Positions 1 to 7,407 of a DNA stretch of 11,600 nucleotides are shown piece by piece. The DNA is taken from NCBI GenBank assembly GCA_015143735.1, contig VKHC01000493.1, positions 1 through 11,600 of the forward strand, written 5' to 3'. Positions within the stretch are counted from its first letter, which is position 1, and each line of letters begins with the position of its first letter. Both the position numbers and the translations under genes were made by a program. The notes beneath the pieces are model-generated. The model saw only the letters and a program-made list of their open reading frames with translations, had not been told where the DNA came from and searched no databases. The stretch is from Synura sp. LO234KE (lineage: Eukaryota > Sar > Synurophyceae > Synurales > Mallomonadaceae).

Positions 1-431
1 TTTTTTCGAAATTGTAGATGATCTACTGCACCGTCATCATAATTGCATTCATAAATTTTTCCAAATTCCCTTCCTGGGAACGACAACTGCTCGTGCATTA
101 TGTTCGCGTATTTCCAATAGGTGCACTCACTCGGTACAGTATCTAAGCTTGTATTACAAAAAGCGAATCCGTAAGTGTTTTTCCGCTCCCCCGGTGTTAC
201 AGTATAAGAAGCTGATATGAAGACAATATTCAAGTAAATCAAATATTTCACAATTGATTGAGGTCGGTATGGCGGACTTCGATGAAGTTGGTTGCCATGA
301 AAAACAAAAACTTTGTCTCGGAGGTTACGATCCTCATGACTTACACGCCGGCCATCCATACAAATTATTTCCGTTGCAGATTGACGCGTATGATTGTGTC
401 CAGCACCTTACCTAAGGATGATAGCGAACAT
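1..431 (-). CDS. Left-edge partial coding fragment with a signal-peptide-like hydrophobic segment; possibly a small secreted protein or its pseudogene
   Basis: A minus-strand frame is open from 276 to the left edge. From a GTG codon at 251 it reads Val-Lys-Tyr-Leu-Ile-Tyr-Leu-Asn-Ile-Val-Phe-Ile-Ser-Ala-Ser, which looks like a signal peptide. It is followed by a polar stretch with cysteines in contexts such as AFCNTS, PSECTYW and YECNYDD. No ATG lies in this frame. Either an ATG has decayed to GTG, or a tiny first exon is used: ATG at 431, exon 431-412, donor GTAAGG at 411-406, acceptor AG at 278-277. The phases of that model agree (Ser codon AG+T). In it the hydrophobic segment is not at the very N-terminus. 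I do not recognise the family. Small secreted cysteine proteins are common in host-associated fungi, but that is inference. The gene is truncated by the window. Confidence 0.35.
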
Positions 432-465
432 CTACGAAGAATTCTGAACTTAAAATAAACCTTGA

Positions 466-588
466 GCCTGGGGGGAGGCGGGAGGGAGTCAGGAGGGATA
501 CTTTCTCGAATTCAAAATTTTAGTCGGTGATGATAATCCCATATGCATAGATGGATATGAATACCAGACACCAGATCCTTGGGATTGA
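466..588 (+). other. Unassigned coding-like fragment, possibly a terminal exon
   Basis: A 40-residue open frame without ATG ends in TGA at 586-588. The translation is protein-like, with GYFLEFKILVGDD followed by a cysteine, GYEYQTPDPWD and stop. A frame starting at ATG 270 on the same strand (ending at 416, containing GGYDPHDLHAGHPYKLFPLQ) could be a preceding piece, but I found no phase-compatible splice pair joining them. That upstream piece is also antisense to the possible intron of the left-edge gene. Family unknown. Confidence 0.2.
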
Positions 589-1152
589 GATTGGATTGAT
601 ATGATGGCCACCCAATCCTATGTTAATGGTGCATACGTGCATATAGCATCTTTGTCTCTGTTTTATTTACCTAAATTATTCTTTTATGATCATCTTTTAC
701 TATTTTCAAAATGCAGCTATTAGTTAAATTTAAAGTTGGATCGGAAATATACCCATATAGTGCAAATATTTTTAGATAGCTGAGACATAGTGATGTTGAT
801 GGAATCAATATTAGTTCGCTTTTAGTTTAAAACACTATTTTAAAGTATAAAGGTGAAGTTTTTAATATATTCAGTCTATACATGAATTTTCGGTATTCCT
901 TGTTTCTGTTCAAACCCTCTCAGATTGCTGGCTTTATCTGCTCAAGTTCAATTCAACATGGTGTTATCATTGCTTGGAGTTATTACAGGGAACTTAAGCT
1001 AGTTCTTGACCCTGCGATTTTGTTCATTCAAATTGAGTTCTTAAACGCCGGAATTAGTGGCGGATATGTACGCGAAATTTGATGTAATTCTAAGAGTGTA
1101 ATTATATTTGGGGTAGTCCTCTAGGTTTTGCCCAGACCCAGAAACTATTCAT
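589..1152. other. AT-rich stretch without a supportable gene
   Basis: Only short frames occur, such as a 40-codon plus-strand frame at 601 and a 66-codon frame at 882-1082. Neither has splice context, recognisable motifs or family resemblance. No RNA gene signature was found. Confidence 0.5.
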
Positions 1153-1737
1153 TCACTCGATGATGATTGCTCTGTTGCTCGTTAATGCGCGTCGTTTTCG
1201 TATATAGCGATTAAGCTCATGCTTCAATTCTTGGCGCTTCTCTATTTACATGTCTTTTTGCTCGGACAGATATTCTTCAGGCTCGTAAACATCACACAAG
1301 TCTATCTTTATTAAAGAAGCGATATGCTGACACTGTTTAATATATAATAAAGTCTATGTTTTTACCAATCTGGTCTCTATTTGGTCGATACTCGTTAATA
1401 TGCATTCGTTCGTCATCATAAACATATCAAATTCCCTCGTCTTCGGTGAATTAAGACCTGATAAATGTATGTGCCTTTAGTAACTATCCTCTGATTTTTT
1501 GTGACTAATGGGATCTCCATTGCTTATGGACTCAAGCCTTATTTCACAATTTACAAGAGTGCTTGAATCCCCAATTTCTGTAAGTTTACTAAACTTGGGC
1601 CAGGTACTCGTAATGAATTGTAAGTCGCCCAATCAACTAGAACAAGTAATCACAATTTAGGGGAAGATATCAGTATCATCGAGCACTAGAACAGGAACCA
1701 CTTGACAAAAATACCTCCCATGAGCAAACGTACTACA
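1153..1737 (-). pseudogene. Decayed coding sequence, one 195-codon frame with five internal stops
   Basis: One minus-strand reading frame stays protein-like from 1737 down to a TGA at 1155-1153. It is interrupted by stops at codons 27 (TAA), 35 (TGA), 87 (TAA), 128 (TAG) and 164 (TAA). Open runs of 51, 40, 35 and 30 codons lie in the same frame, fewer stops than expected by chance in AT-rich DNA. Segments include QVVPVLVLDDTDIFP, LGDLQFITSTWPKFSKLTEI and, near the end, DVYEPEEYLSEQKDM followed by a highly charged helical stretch (EKRQELKHELNRYIRKRR). I see no conserved catalytic motif and cannot name a family. The simplest reading is an old gene or transposon ORF ended by point mutations. TGA is among the stops, and TAA/TGA end the good genes, so a recoded genetic code is unlikely. 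Confidence 0.4.
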
Positions 1738-2165
1738 CTATTATTTCAGAACCTAGTCAATTGCGGTAGGAATACCACGAGACCTTTTAAATAACAAATA
1801 CTACTATGATATCGAGAGACAGAACTTAGCCAGCAACCAGCTCATGAATAGCGTGGTCGTCTTGTGCAGATTCCAGTAACTTCATTCTTAGTGGCGACTC
1901 GCAAAGAGGAGCCTTATTCTATTTTTCCATATGGTGGTCGCGCGCCTGCTGTTACAGTTACCATAATGTTGGTGTGTACTTACAGCGCCAAAATGTCTTC
2001 TTTCTTGTTGGTGACAAACGGAACACAAACAATAGTATTCACTCGTTTCCCTCTGCTTGGTCACGGTATTTGCCCTTAGTCGCAGAGAGGGTAGTTATGA
2101 ACTCAGCCAGTGTATAGTTTATGCAGTGACTCCTGTCGACTGCTTACGATTGGATTTTTCGTTGT
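1738..2165. other. Intergenic stretch with no supportable gene
   Basis: A 71-codon plus-strand frame beginning with GTG (1864-2079) crosses this stretch but has no motifs. Around 2057-2076 there is a short resemblance (about 20 bp, CTTGGTCACGGTATTTGCC) to the core of the dispersed repeat described at 2649-2750, too short to call a copy. Confidence 0.4.
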
Positions 2166-2312
2166 ATGGCGCCGATATTGTTCGATTCTTCCTCCTTTCC
2201 TGGTTGGGGCATGCAATTTGTAAGTAGAATTGTTGGTGCGCGAAATCATAATAAAAAAGAAATAGCTAAGATGCTTGAGGATTATAGAATCACGTTTGTA
2301 AAAACAACGTGA
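2166..2312 (+). CDS. Small ORF or first exon, 48 codons, unknown function
   Basis: An ATG at 2166 opens 48 codons (MAPILFDSSSFPGWGMQF, then VSRIVGARNHNKKEIAK, MLEDYRITFVKTT) to a TGA at 2310. A strong donor-like GTAAGT sits at 2220, and CTAAG precedes the in-frame ATG of MLEDYR at about 2271. A 51-nt intron in phase 0 is therefore possible and would remove the middle 17 codons. The downstream exon candidate at 2318-2630 is in another frame, so joining them would need a further intron, for which only very short options (about 38 nt) exist. Not recognised. Confidence 0.25.
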   Translation: MAPILFDSSSFPGWGMQFVSRIVGARNHNKKEIAKMLEDYRITFVKTT

Positions 2313-2317
2313 CTACA

Positions 2318-2630
2318 ATGGTATCCGAGCTAAAGCCTTTTCCGTCGAGGAGTAGTAGTCCTCGTGGCTCCTCCAAGAAGAAGGACCTAAATATATCTAG
2401 TTGCTGTCATGATTAGGCAATATTTCTTATTGGTATTAGCTATTATTTCGTGAAAAATTGTCTTGGTTATTACAGATCATGATATTGAAGTTTCCTTAGA
2501 TCGCCAGGGAAAAGTTGATATAAAAAACCAAATTCAAGTAGATGTTGTACTTTTATTAAACCGAGAAATAACAAGCATTCTTATTGGCTTGCAAACAATA
2601 CTAAATCTAAGGAGACAAGAGGCGCAATGA
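2318..2630 (+). CDS. Candidate small two-exon gene ending in an amphipathic helix
   Basis: The second exon candidate (2476-2630) follows a good acceptor (GGTTATTACAG) and reads HDIEVSLDRQGKVDIKNQIQ, VDVVLLLNREITSILIGL, QTILNLRRQEAQ, stop. The hydrophobic residues recur in a heptad-like pattern, suggesting a coiled coil or helical-bundle subunit. The first exon candidate starts at ATG 2318 and encodes a Ser/Arg/Lys-rich leader (MVSELKPFPSRSSSPRGS, then SKKKDLN). The required phase-1 donor could be GTTGCT at 2400 or GTCATG at 2406, both weak, so the join is uncertain. The total would be about 80 residues. The product resembles small subunits of larger complexes in style only; I cannot name it. 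A six-bp-shifted resemblance to a retroelement primer-binding site at the ATG is noted among the rejected items. Confidence 0.35.
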
Positions 2631-2648
2631 TCTCTCCACTAGCCTATT

Positions 2649-2750
2649 GAATAATTAGGAGCCCCTATGCATGTACCAAAAGGCAAAGACCGTGACCGAG
2701 TGGGGAGGCCGCCGCCCAAAAGCTTAGGAAAGTCCTCCCCCGGGAGTGTA
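2649..2750 (+). repeat. Dispersed repeat family, copy 1 (partial, diverged)
   Basis: The core reads CCCCTATGCATGTACCAAAAG, a GGCAAAG block, then CCGTGACCGAGTGGGG and a GCCGC/CCC-rich part ending in CCTCCCC. The same order of blocks occurs at 4500-4600 and, reverse-complemented, at 6910-7030. The flanks matching the other copies' ends are not recognisable here, so this copy is truncated or more diverged. By eye the core matches copy 2 at roughly three of four positions. Confidence 0.5.
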
Positions 2751-3230
2751 ATCGCAGAGTAAAAGTGCTATAAAAGCTAGTGATGTCACCACAGGCATGG
2801 GCACAATATTGCAGATGAAATACATGGCGCAGAAATGAAAACCACCACACTGAGCGAGAACAGAAAGGTTGAATTGAAGAGATGCACCTAATATTGAAAA
2901 ACTATCTAACGAGGAAACTGATCTGTGACCAAACTCGCCTCTACTAAGTGCTTCGGTAATCAGCCTCTGCACGTTCTCCTCTGGTGGGGCCTTTTCGTTC
3001 CGCTCCGGGGCCAGGTTTTGACGGGTGTCTTCACTAAGGCACATCGGATATAGGTAAGCTCCACGGTTTTCTCATCAAGTTTAGCCGGGGTGTCCCGCTC
3101 AAGGGAAGAACGAGTGAATCAGTACAAGCTCCGCCAATCTTGTTAAGGGGGTGAAAAGTTGCACAAAGTAGCCGTATAACCACTCCCGAGAACTCTCTTC
3201 GATGTCATTAAGGTGAATCATCCACATTAC
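2724..3230 (-). pseudogene. Frameshifted coding remnants, unidentified
   Basis: Several protein-like runs follow one another in different minus-strand frames. The first, from about 3230, contains MIHLNDIEESSREWLYGYF then VQLFTPLTRLAELVLIHS and a TGA. Next comes LDEKTVELTYIRCALVKTP, VKTW in another frame, then a 106-codon frame (3044-2724) starting MCLSEDTRQNLAPERNEKAP. The last part overlaps the dispersed repeat and becomes hydrophobic and probably meaningless. Frame changes and stops indicate decay. No conserved polymerase, integrase or protease motif was seen. The position between element-like blocks suggests mobile-element origin, but this is inference. Confidence 0.25.
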
Positions 3231-3538
3231 TGCTTTAATAGCAGTGGCCTATCGGTTGATGTGTCGGCCTTACAGTATTTTGGACAAACCCGGAACTTCA
3301 CGCTAGTCTACTCCAGTTGCAAATCTGTTGTGTTACCTTCGTCCAAAAGAAGACATTACAGCGCAAGCATCCTTAGATATAAAAGAATATCTTGCTGACT
3401 CTCGTATTTCCGAGGAAACCAAGGGGACCAAACCTTTGATCTAAAGGAAGGATTCCAGAGGATATCTATCACCTCGAAAATGCTCTTGCGAGATATGCAA
3501 ATTAAGGCAATAGTGCTGTTAGGTGATTCCAAATTCAA

Positions 3539-4053
3539 CTAAACGTGATTACCAGATGTAGAGTGGTTACATCGTAGAACATGGTCTAGTTGTTGCATAA
3601 AGTCAGGAAAAGTATCTGATTCAGGAAAAGGCAGCGGATTCATTTCTTTTGCTAAACTGGAAACCCGAGCAATTCCAAGTTGGTCAATGGAATATCCTTG
3701 GGTTTTGGCGAACATCCATATTTTTGAGAATTTCAAGATTTGGAGTTAATTTCCTATTTTCTTAAAACCTAAATTTTACCGGAAATCTGGCTTGGTCTGA
3801 ATTCGGGTCCGTGAGTGATTAAAAATGTATCTCCGTCAGGATTGAGTTGGCTTGAGATCTGGATCACCTTCGCCGGCAGGAATAACCTTGGATTCCTTCC
3901 TCCTTGACGATCGGTTATGGATAAGTTAGATATTCTGGATTTGCAGATTGCAATCTGCCCTTTCGCAGCAAACGCTGAAAGCTGGTAGAGGCGTCGCCTG
4001 CGCTTTTGAAGGCTTAGAGATCGTTGATCTTCTTGAGACCTTGAGGCGAATTC
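3539..4053 (-). pseudogene. Gag-like block, copy A: decayed two-module coding remnant
   Basis: A minus-strand frame without ATG is open for 94 codons (4053 to a TAG at 3771). It contains a basic part (LSLQKRRRRLYQLSAFAAKG) and then SSQLNPDGDTFLITHGPEF (motif DNA 3835-3852). It is followed, in another frame, by a 65-codon ORF (3736-3539) containing PLPFPESDTFPDFMQQLDHV. Both pieces recur in the same order in the block at 6010-6722: the SQLNPD motif, then a unit ending in a Gln-x-Leu helix. This shared order, not database similarity, is the basis for treating them as copies of one gene. A retroelement gag or other element-borne protein is plausible but unproven; no zinc knuckle was seen. Confidence 0.4.
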
Positions 4054-4393
4054 TCAGGGGAAACTACTCAAAAGAAGAGCAGTAAAACACTAGATATGTT
4101 TTAAAACTGGGAATCATCGTAATATGATTTTGGTTACGTGCATTGCATTGTTCTTACAAAGGCGCTGCCGCGCCGATTATGGTAATTTCTTACCATGATT
4201 GTAATAAGCTACTTCTTTGCAAAATCCGCGACGGTAGAGTGGGGAGTTGCTCAACTCAGTTCCTCAACCCATCGTGGTTCCCACTGAAGCCAGCACGTGG
4301 TGGTGGAAATTCTTGATCTCTCTCTGGTGTAAGTAACAAATACTCTCTCCTATAGAAAACCTAAGTGGTCATTTCTTGCTGTTGCTACAGCTG
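4054..4393. other. Unassigned stretch with decayed minus-strand coding-like sequence
   Basis: A minus-strand frame around 4340-4120 reads ISTTTCWLQWEPRWVEELS, stop, ATPHSTVADFAKK, stop, LITIMVRNYHNRRGSAF, so only a broken remnant is visible. An exact inverted repeat lies at 4179-4196 (ATGGTAA, TTTC loop, TTACCAT). No intact gene. Confidence 0.3.
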
Positions 4394-4667
4394 CTGACGA
4401 GGATGTTTGCCGAAAATCCAGTAGTTATTTATTAGAGAAATGAAAGGAATGTAAGTCAGACGGGGAGTTTAGACAGCACCATTACACTACTAAGTCAATA
4501 ACTATTCCCTATGTACCAAATGGCAAGTCCAGTGACCGAGTAGGGGCAGGGGGAGAGAGCCGCATGCCCGAGGGCAGGGAAATTTCTCCCCAAGGCGTTT
4601 CTTAATGCGCTACAATGTCCCCTACTAAAGCAAGGGGAATCTCCACCTATGCAGATGCATCCTGGGG
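4394..4667 (+). repeat. Dispersed repeat family, copy 2, about 275 bp
   Basis: It begins CTGACGAGGATGT (4394-4406), carries CCAGTAGTTATTTATT at 4418-4433, the core TACCAAATGGCAAG and AGTGACCGAGTAGGGG near 4512-4546, and ATTTCTCCCC. It ends near GATGCATCCTGG. The reverse complement of 6858-7133 aligns along its whole length. The far end resembles an inverted, mutated form of the start, so the element has short inverted termini, as expected of either a TIR element or a solo LTR. Read on the minus strand it contains AATAAATAACTACTGG close to its end, which could act as a polyadenylation signal for minus-strand transcripts. Confidence 0.6.
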
Positions 4668-4808
4668 CGGGGCGAGAAGGCATACGAGTGTAGCATATCG
4701 AGCGCAATCAAAGAGAAAGCGAGGTGCAGTAGCAAGAAACAGGGCAAGAGGAGTGTAACAGGAGAAGCAAGTGGGTAGAAGGCTAATCGCCGCAGGAAAG
4801 GAGAAACG

Positions 4809-6722
4809 CTAGAGGGAGAGATCGCGCCGGTGAACTTTTTCCCTTAGAGGATTCGGGACACGTACGCAAGAAAGCGGTTTACGCCGACGATAACCAGGAG
4901 CGCGCTGTAGGCGGGACTGGAGCGCCAGGGAGAGACCAGGCAGAACCTCTTCTCCGTCGATTCGCACGTTCGCAGGACCAGAACTGGCGCAGTCCAAAGC
5001 TGGGGTCTGGATTGGAAGGGTCGGAATAGGCGGCGCTGTTGCACACGGTGGAGCGTCACTATAGCCTCCCGATGGCGATTCCGCCCTGTCTACAAGCTTG
5101 TAGGAGAGTGGAAGACGCCCCTCGTCTGGACGTATGAAGCGGGATACAAGGTCAGCCAAGCTTCTTCCACATAGGATAGGAGTTTGTTCCACAAGGGGTT
5201 AATGAGCTCGTCCCACGGCACTCGACCATCGGGCTCGAAAATTCTCTCGAGACGATCCATTTAATTCAAGGAGAAATGATCCAGCCACCCACTGGAACTA
5301 TGATTTGGGTCTGCCGCAATGCTTTGGAGTGCAGCAAGAAGAATGTCGGTGTTCTCGGGAGCCCGCCGTCGTTAAAGGCAGAGAGATGATCGGCAACACG
5401 TCACTGCGGAGTTTCTCAAGCAGTGACTTAGGGCAGACACGGATATCGAGGCTGGAAAATCTTCTTTCAGTTCAAATCTCGATGAGTTGACCTTAAAGTC
5501 AAAGCTGCAGAGCCAAGCCCTTCGACATATACGACCTTAGAGGAAGAATCCCAATGGTTTTAAATTGTTGGGACAGTCCCAGCGGTCCCACTCCGGAGAT
5601 CTGCAAGACTTCCAAAATCTGTTCAATCAGGGTCTCTTGATGTGAGGAGCTCCAAGATTTTTGGTGGGCCTTTTCGGAGAGATGACGCTGTCGGCAGTTT
5701 ACTCGCTCGTTGTAATTCATATTGGTGAGCCGAGCCGTCCAAAGTAGTGGAGGCTTCAGCTTTTCGGCCTCATCCCAGGAGTAATCATACCTAACAGACA
5801 CAGTGGCTCCCGCGAAGATCGACTCACGAAGTATAGCCCAGTCCGGATATTTTCCCCATGCCGCGCGGGTACGGGGACTTATTTCCGGGTCGGGCTGGAA
5901 AACGTGATCAATCGCGCGGTTGTGGACTGTCTTTTCGTGCGGCGCAAGAGGAATGCCACTATCCTGTTTTCCTTTGGGACAGAGAGGAAGCAACGCTGCA
6001 GTTGACCGACTACCTCTTCCCGTGTCTTTCTGCATTTTGTAAACCCTGGCACGAAGTTGTTGATAGGACTTGCTGCAGGTACTGCTGGAATGCAGCTTCA
6101 TTGGAATATGCGGAGGTCAAGAAGAGTTCTGGGGGAGCTTTCGTAGTCTTCAAGGATTCTGAAGACAGCCCCTTTACTGAAGAACCACCATTGTGATGGT
6201 GGTTTATCGAACCTTGGTTCAAAGTCGTATCGAGATCTCGTCGCAGATATTGCTTATAAGCAGCGTGATCAGAATACGAGACAAGCGGTGATTCTTGTGG
6301 GTCGTTCATATTTGCCATGGCGCCAAACTTAAAGCCATTCGCAGCAGAAGTGGTCGCCCCAGAAGCTCCCTGGAAGTTTTTGGATACTAAAAATCCAAGG
6401 ATTTTGTCTCGGTCAGGGTTGAGCTGGCAAAGAGCAAGAGGTCCAGCCATGGGAAATACGACTTGATTTGTTGGCGCTCCGGATAGGAACCGAGGCGCAG
6501 AATCAAGAATGACACCAAATTTTTGATCTGAAATATTTTTTGAAAAATTAAATATTTTATGTCTATCAGGTCAGGATTCAGCTGGCTTGGAGCAGTAATC
6601 CAGGCCGTGGGTGATTCTTTGGGAGACTTCCCTTCATCTTCCTGAGGCTGACCTGAATTTTCTGGAATTTTGTTTTTGGGTTTGGTTTCGAGTTGAAGCG
6701 TTCGATTTTCGACGCTCTGCAT
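4809..6722 (-). pseudogene. Gag-like block, copy B: multi-frame decayed coding region with internal duplication
   Basis: Successive minus-strand frames carry protein-like sequence. First, 6722-6387 contains EDEGKSPKESPTAWITAPSQ then LNPDL. Next, 6450-6010 contains LCQLNPDRDKILGFLVSKNF and two diverged tandem units, YSDHAAYKQYLRRDLDTT and YSNEAAFQQYLQQVLSTT. Then 6101-5499 (200 codons) has RYDYSWDEAEKLKPPLLW. A 56-codon frame at 5260-5090 has RIFEPDGRVPWDELINPLWN and KLLSYVEEAWLTLYP, and the last frame is 5192-4809. The frame changes imply several indels or lost introns. The SQLNPD motif occurs at 6570-6587 and 6412-6429 within the block and again at 3835-3852. No reverse transcriptase, integrase, protease or zinc-knuckle signature was found. 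A dead gag-type ORF is my best guess; a decayed host gene family is the alternative. Confidence 0.4.
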
Positions 6723-6857
6723 TTCCGAGTCTTAAGCGACCGAAATTTTAAAGATTTAAATAACAAATATTTAAATTCTTATTGACGAATTCTGAGTTAA
6801 AACCTCTCAGAACTGGAGTAGAAAAAAATCTTAGATGTGAATCGGGACGAAAACCTC

Positions 6858-7133
6858 CTGACGAGGATGTAGTGTTAGTACTCGGCAGTCGTACCACATA
6901 TTCTTCTCCTCCGTGGCGGGGAGAAAATTCCCTTGCCCTCGGCGGGCATGCTGTGGCCTTCTCTCCCTCCTACCCCTACTCGATCACCGGAATAGCCATT
7001 GGGTGCATAGGGGTAAGGTTATTTTCTTAGTGCAGCCGACACCCTTCCGTTTCTTGGTGACTTAATTCATTTCCTTGTTCCCATCGTACGAATAAATAAC
7101 TACTGGAGTTTCGGGTGGTACACATCCTCCTAG
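6858..7133 (-). repeat. Dispersed repeat family, copy 3, inverted relative to copy 2
   Basis: On the plus strand it runs from CTGACGAGGATGT (6858-6870) to ACATCCTCCTAG (7122-7133), a near-perfect inverted terminal pair of about 10-12 bp. Internal blocks match the reverse complement of copy 2: GAGAAAATTCCCTTGCCCTC, TACCCCTACTCGATCACCGG, ATTGGGTGCATAGGGG and AATAAATAACTACTGG (7091-7106). Copies 2 and 3 therefore flank the 4.7-6.8 kb decayed block in opposite orientation. Target-site duplications are not clear. It could be a solo LTR, a MITE-like element, or the long inverted ends of one DNA transposon. Confidence 0.6.
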
Positions 7134-7407
7134 TCCCCACCTCGGTCCGAATCGGATCAAAAAAGATAAAGTGCATGCTGAGCGGCGCGTAATGAATCGG
7201 TGAAAGCTGGTTACTACCAGCAGGGGAAAAGGATCATAGTACCATCACTACTAAGCACAATTATAAGAATATAGAAAATCAAATTAAATAATTGTACAAT
7301 TATATTCCACCATATTCATGGTAATCAGAAAACAGCCATACAAATATAAAGTAGTGGTGCAACAAGAAAACATTCATAAAAAATGATTTCAAAAAAAGTG
7401 TGACCCA
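7134..7407. other. Spacer downstream of the UBX gene
   Basis: No gene seen. It holds an inverted repeat GCTGGT-TACT-ACCAGC near 7206-7221 and a perfect 16-bp palindrome ATAATTGTACAATTAT at 7288-7303. The AT-rich part next to the UBX stop codon should contain that gene's 3' UTR and polyadenylation site, but I see no canonical AATAAA in the right orientation close to the stop. Confidence 0.4.

Noticed and set aside
882-1082. 66-codon plus-strand ORF.
   Set aside because: No splice context, motif or family resemblance in AT-rich DNA.
1153-1737. Stops TAA/TAG reassigned to glutamine would repair most of this frame.
   Set aside because: TGA also interrupts it, and UTP11 ends exactly at the family's C-terminus with TAA, so the standard code holds.
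2318-2330. TGGTATCCGAGC resembles a copia-type primer-binding site (initiator-Met tRNA complement TGGTATCAGAGC).
   Set aside because: One mismatch, no recognisable LTR ending just upstream and no gag/pol downstream in the same orientation; it coincides with the ATG of a small ORF.
2690-2705. TGACCGAGTGG in the dispersed repeat resembles a Pol III A box, suggesting a tRNA-derived SINE.
   Set aside because: No B box (GGTTCRANNCC) at the right distance in any of the three copies, and no tRNA fold.
5858-6196. 112-codon plus-strand ORF.
   Set aside because: Antisense to the better-supported minus-strand block with repeated modules; no motifs of its own.
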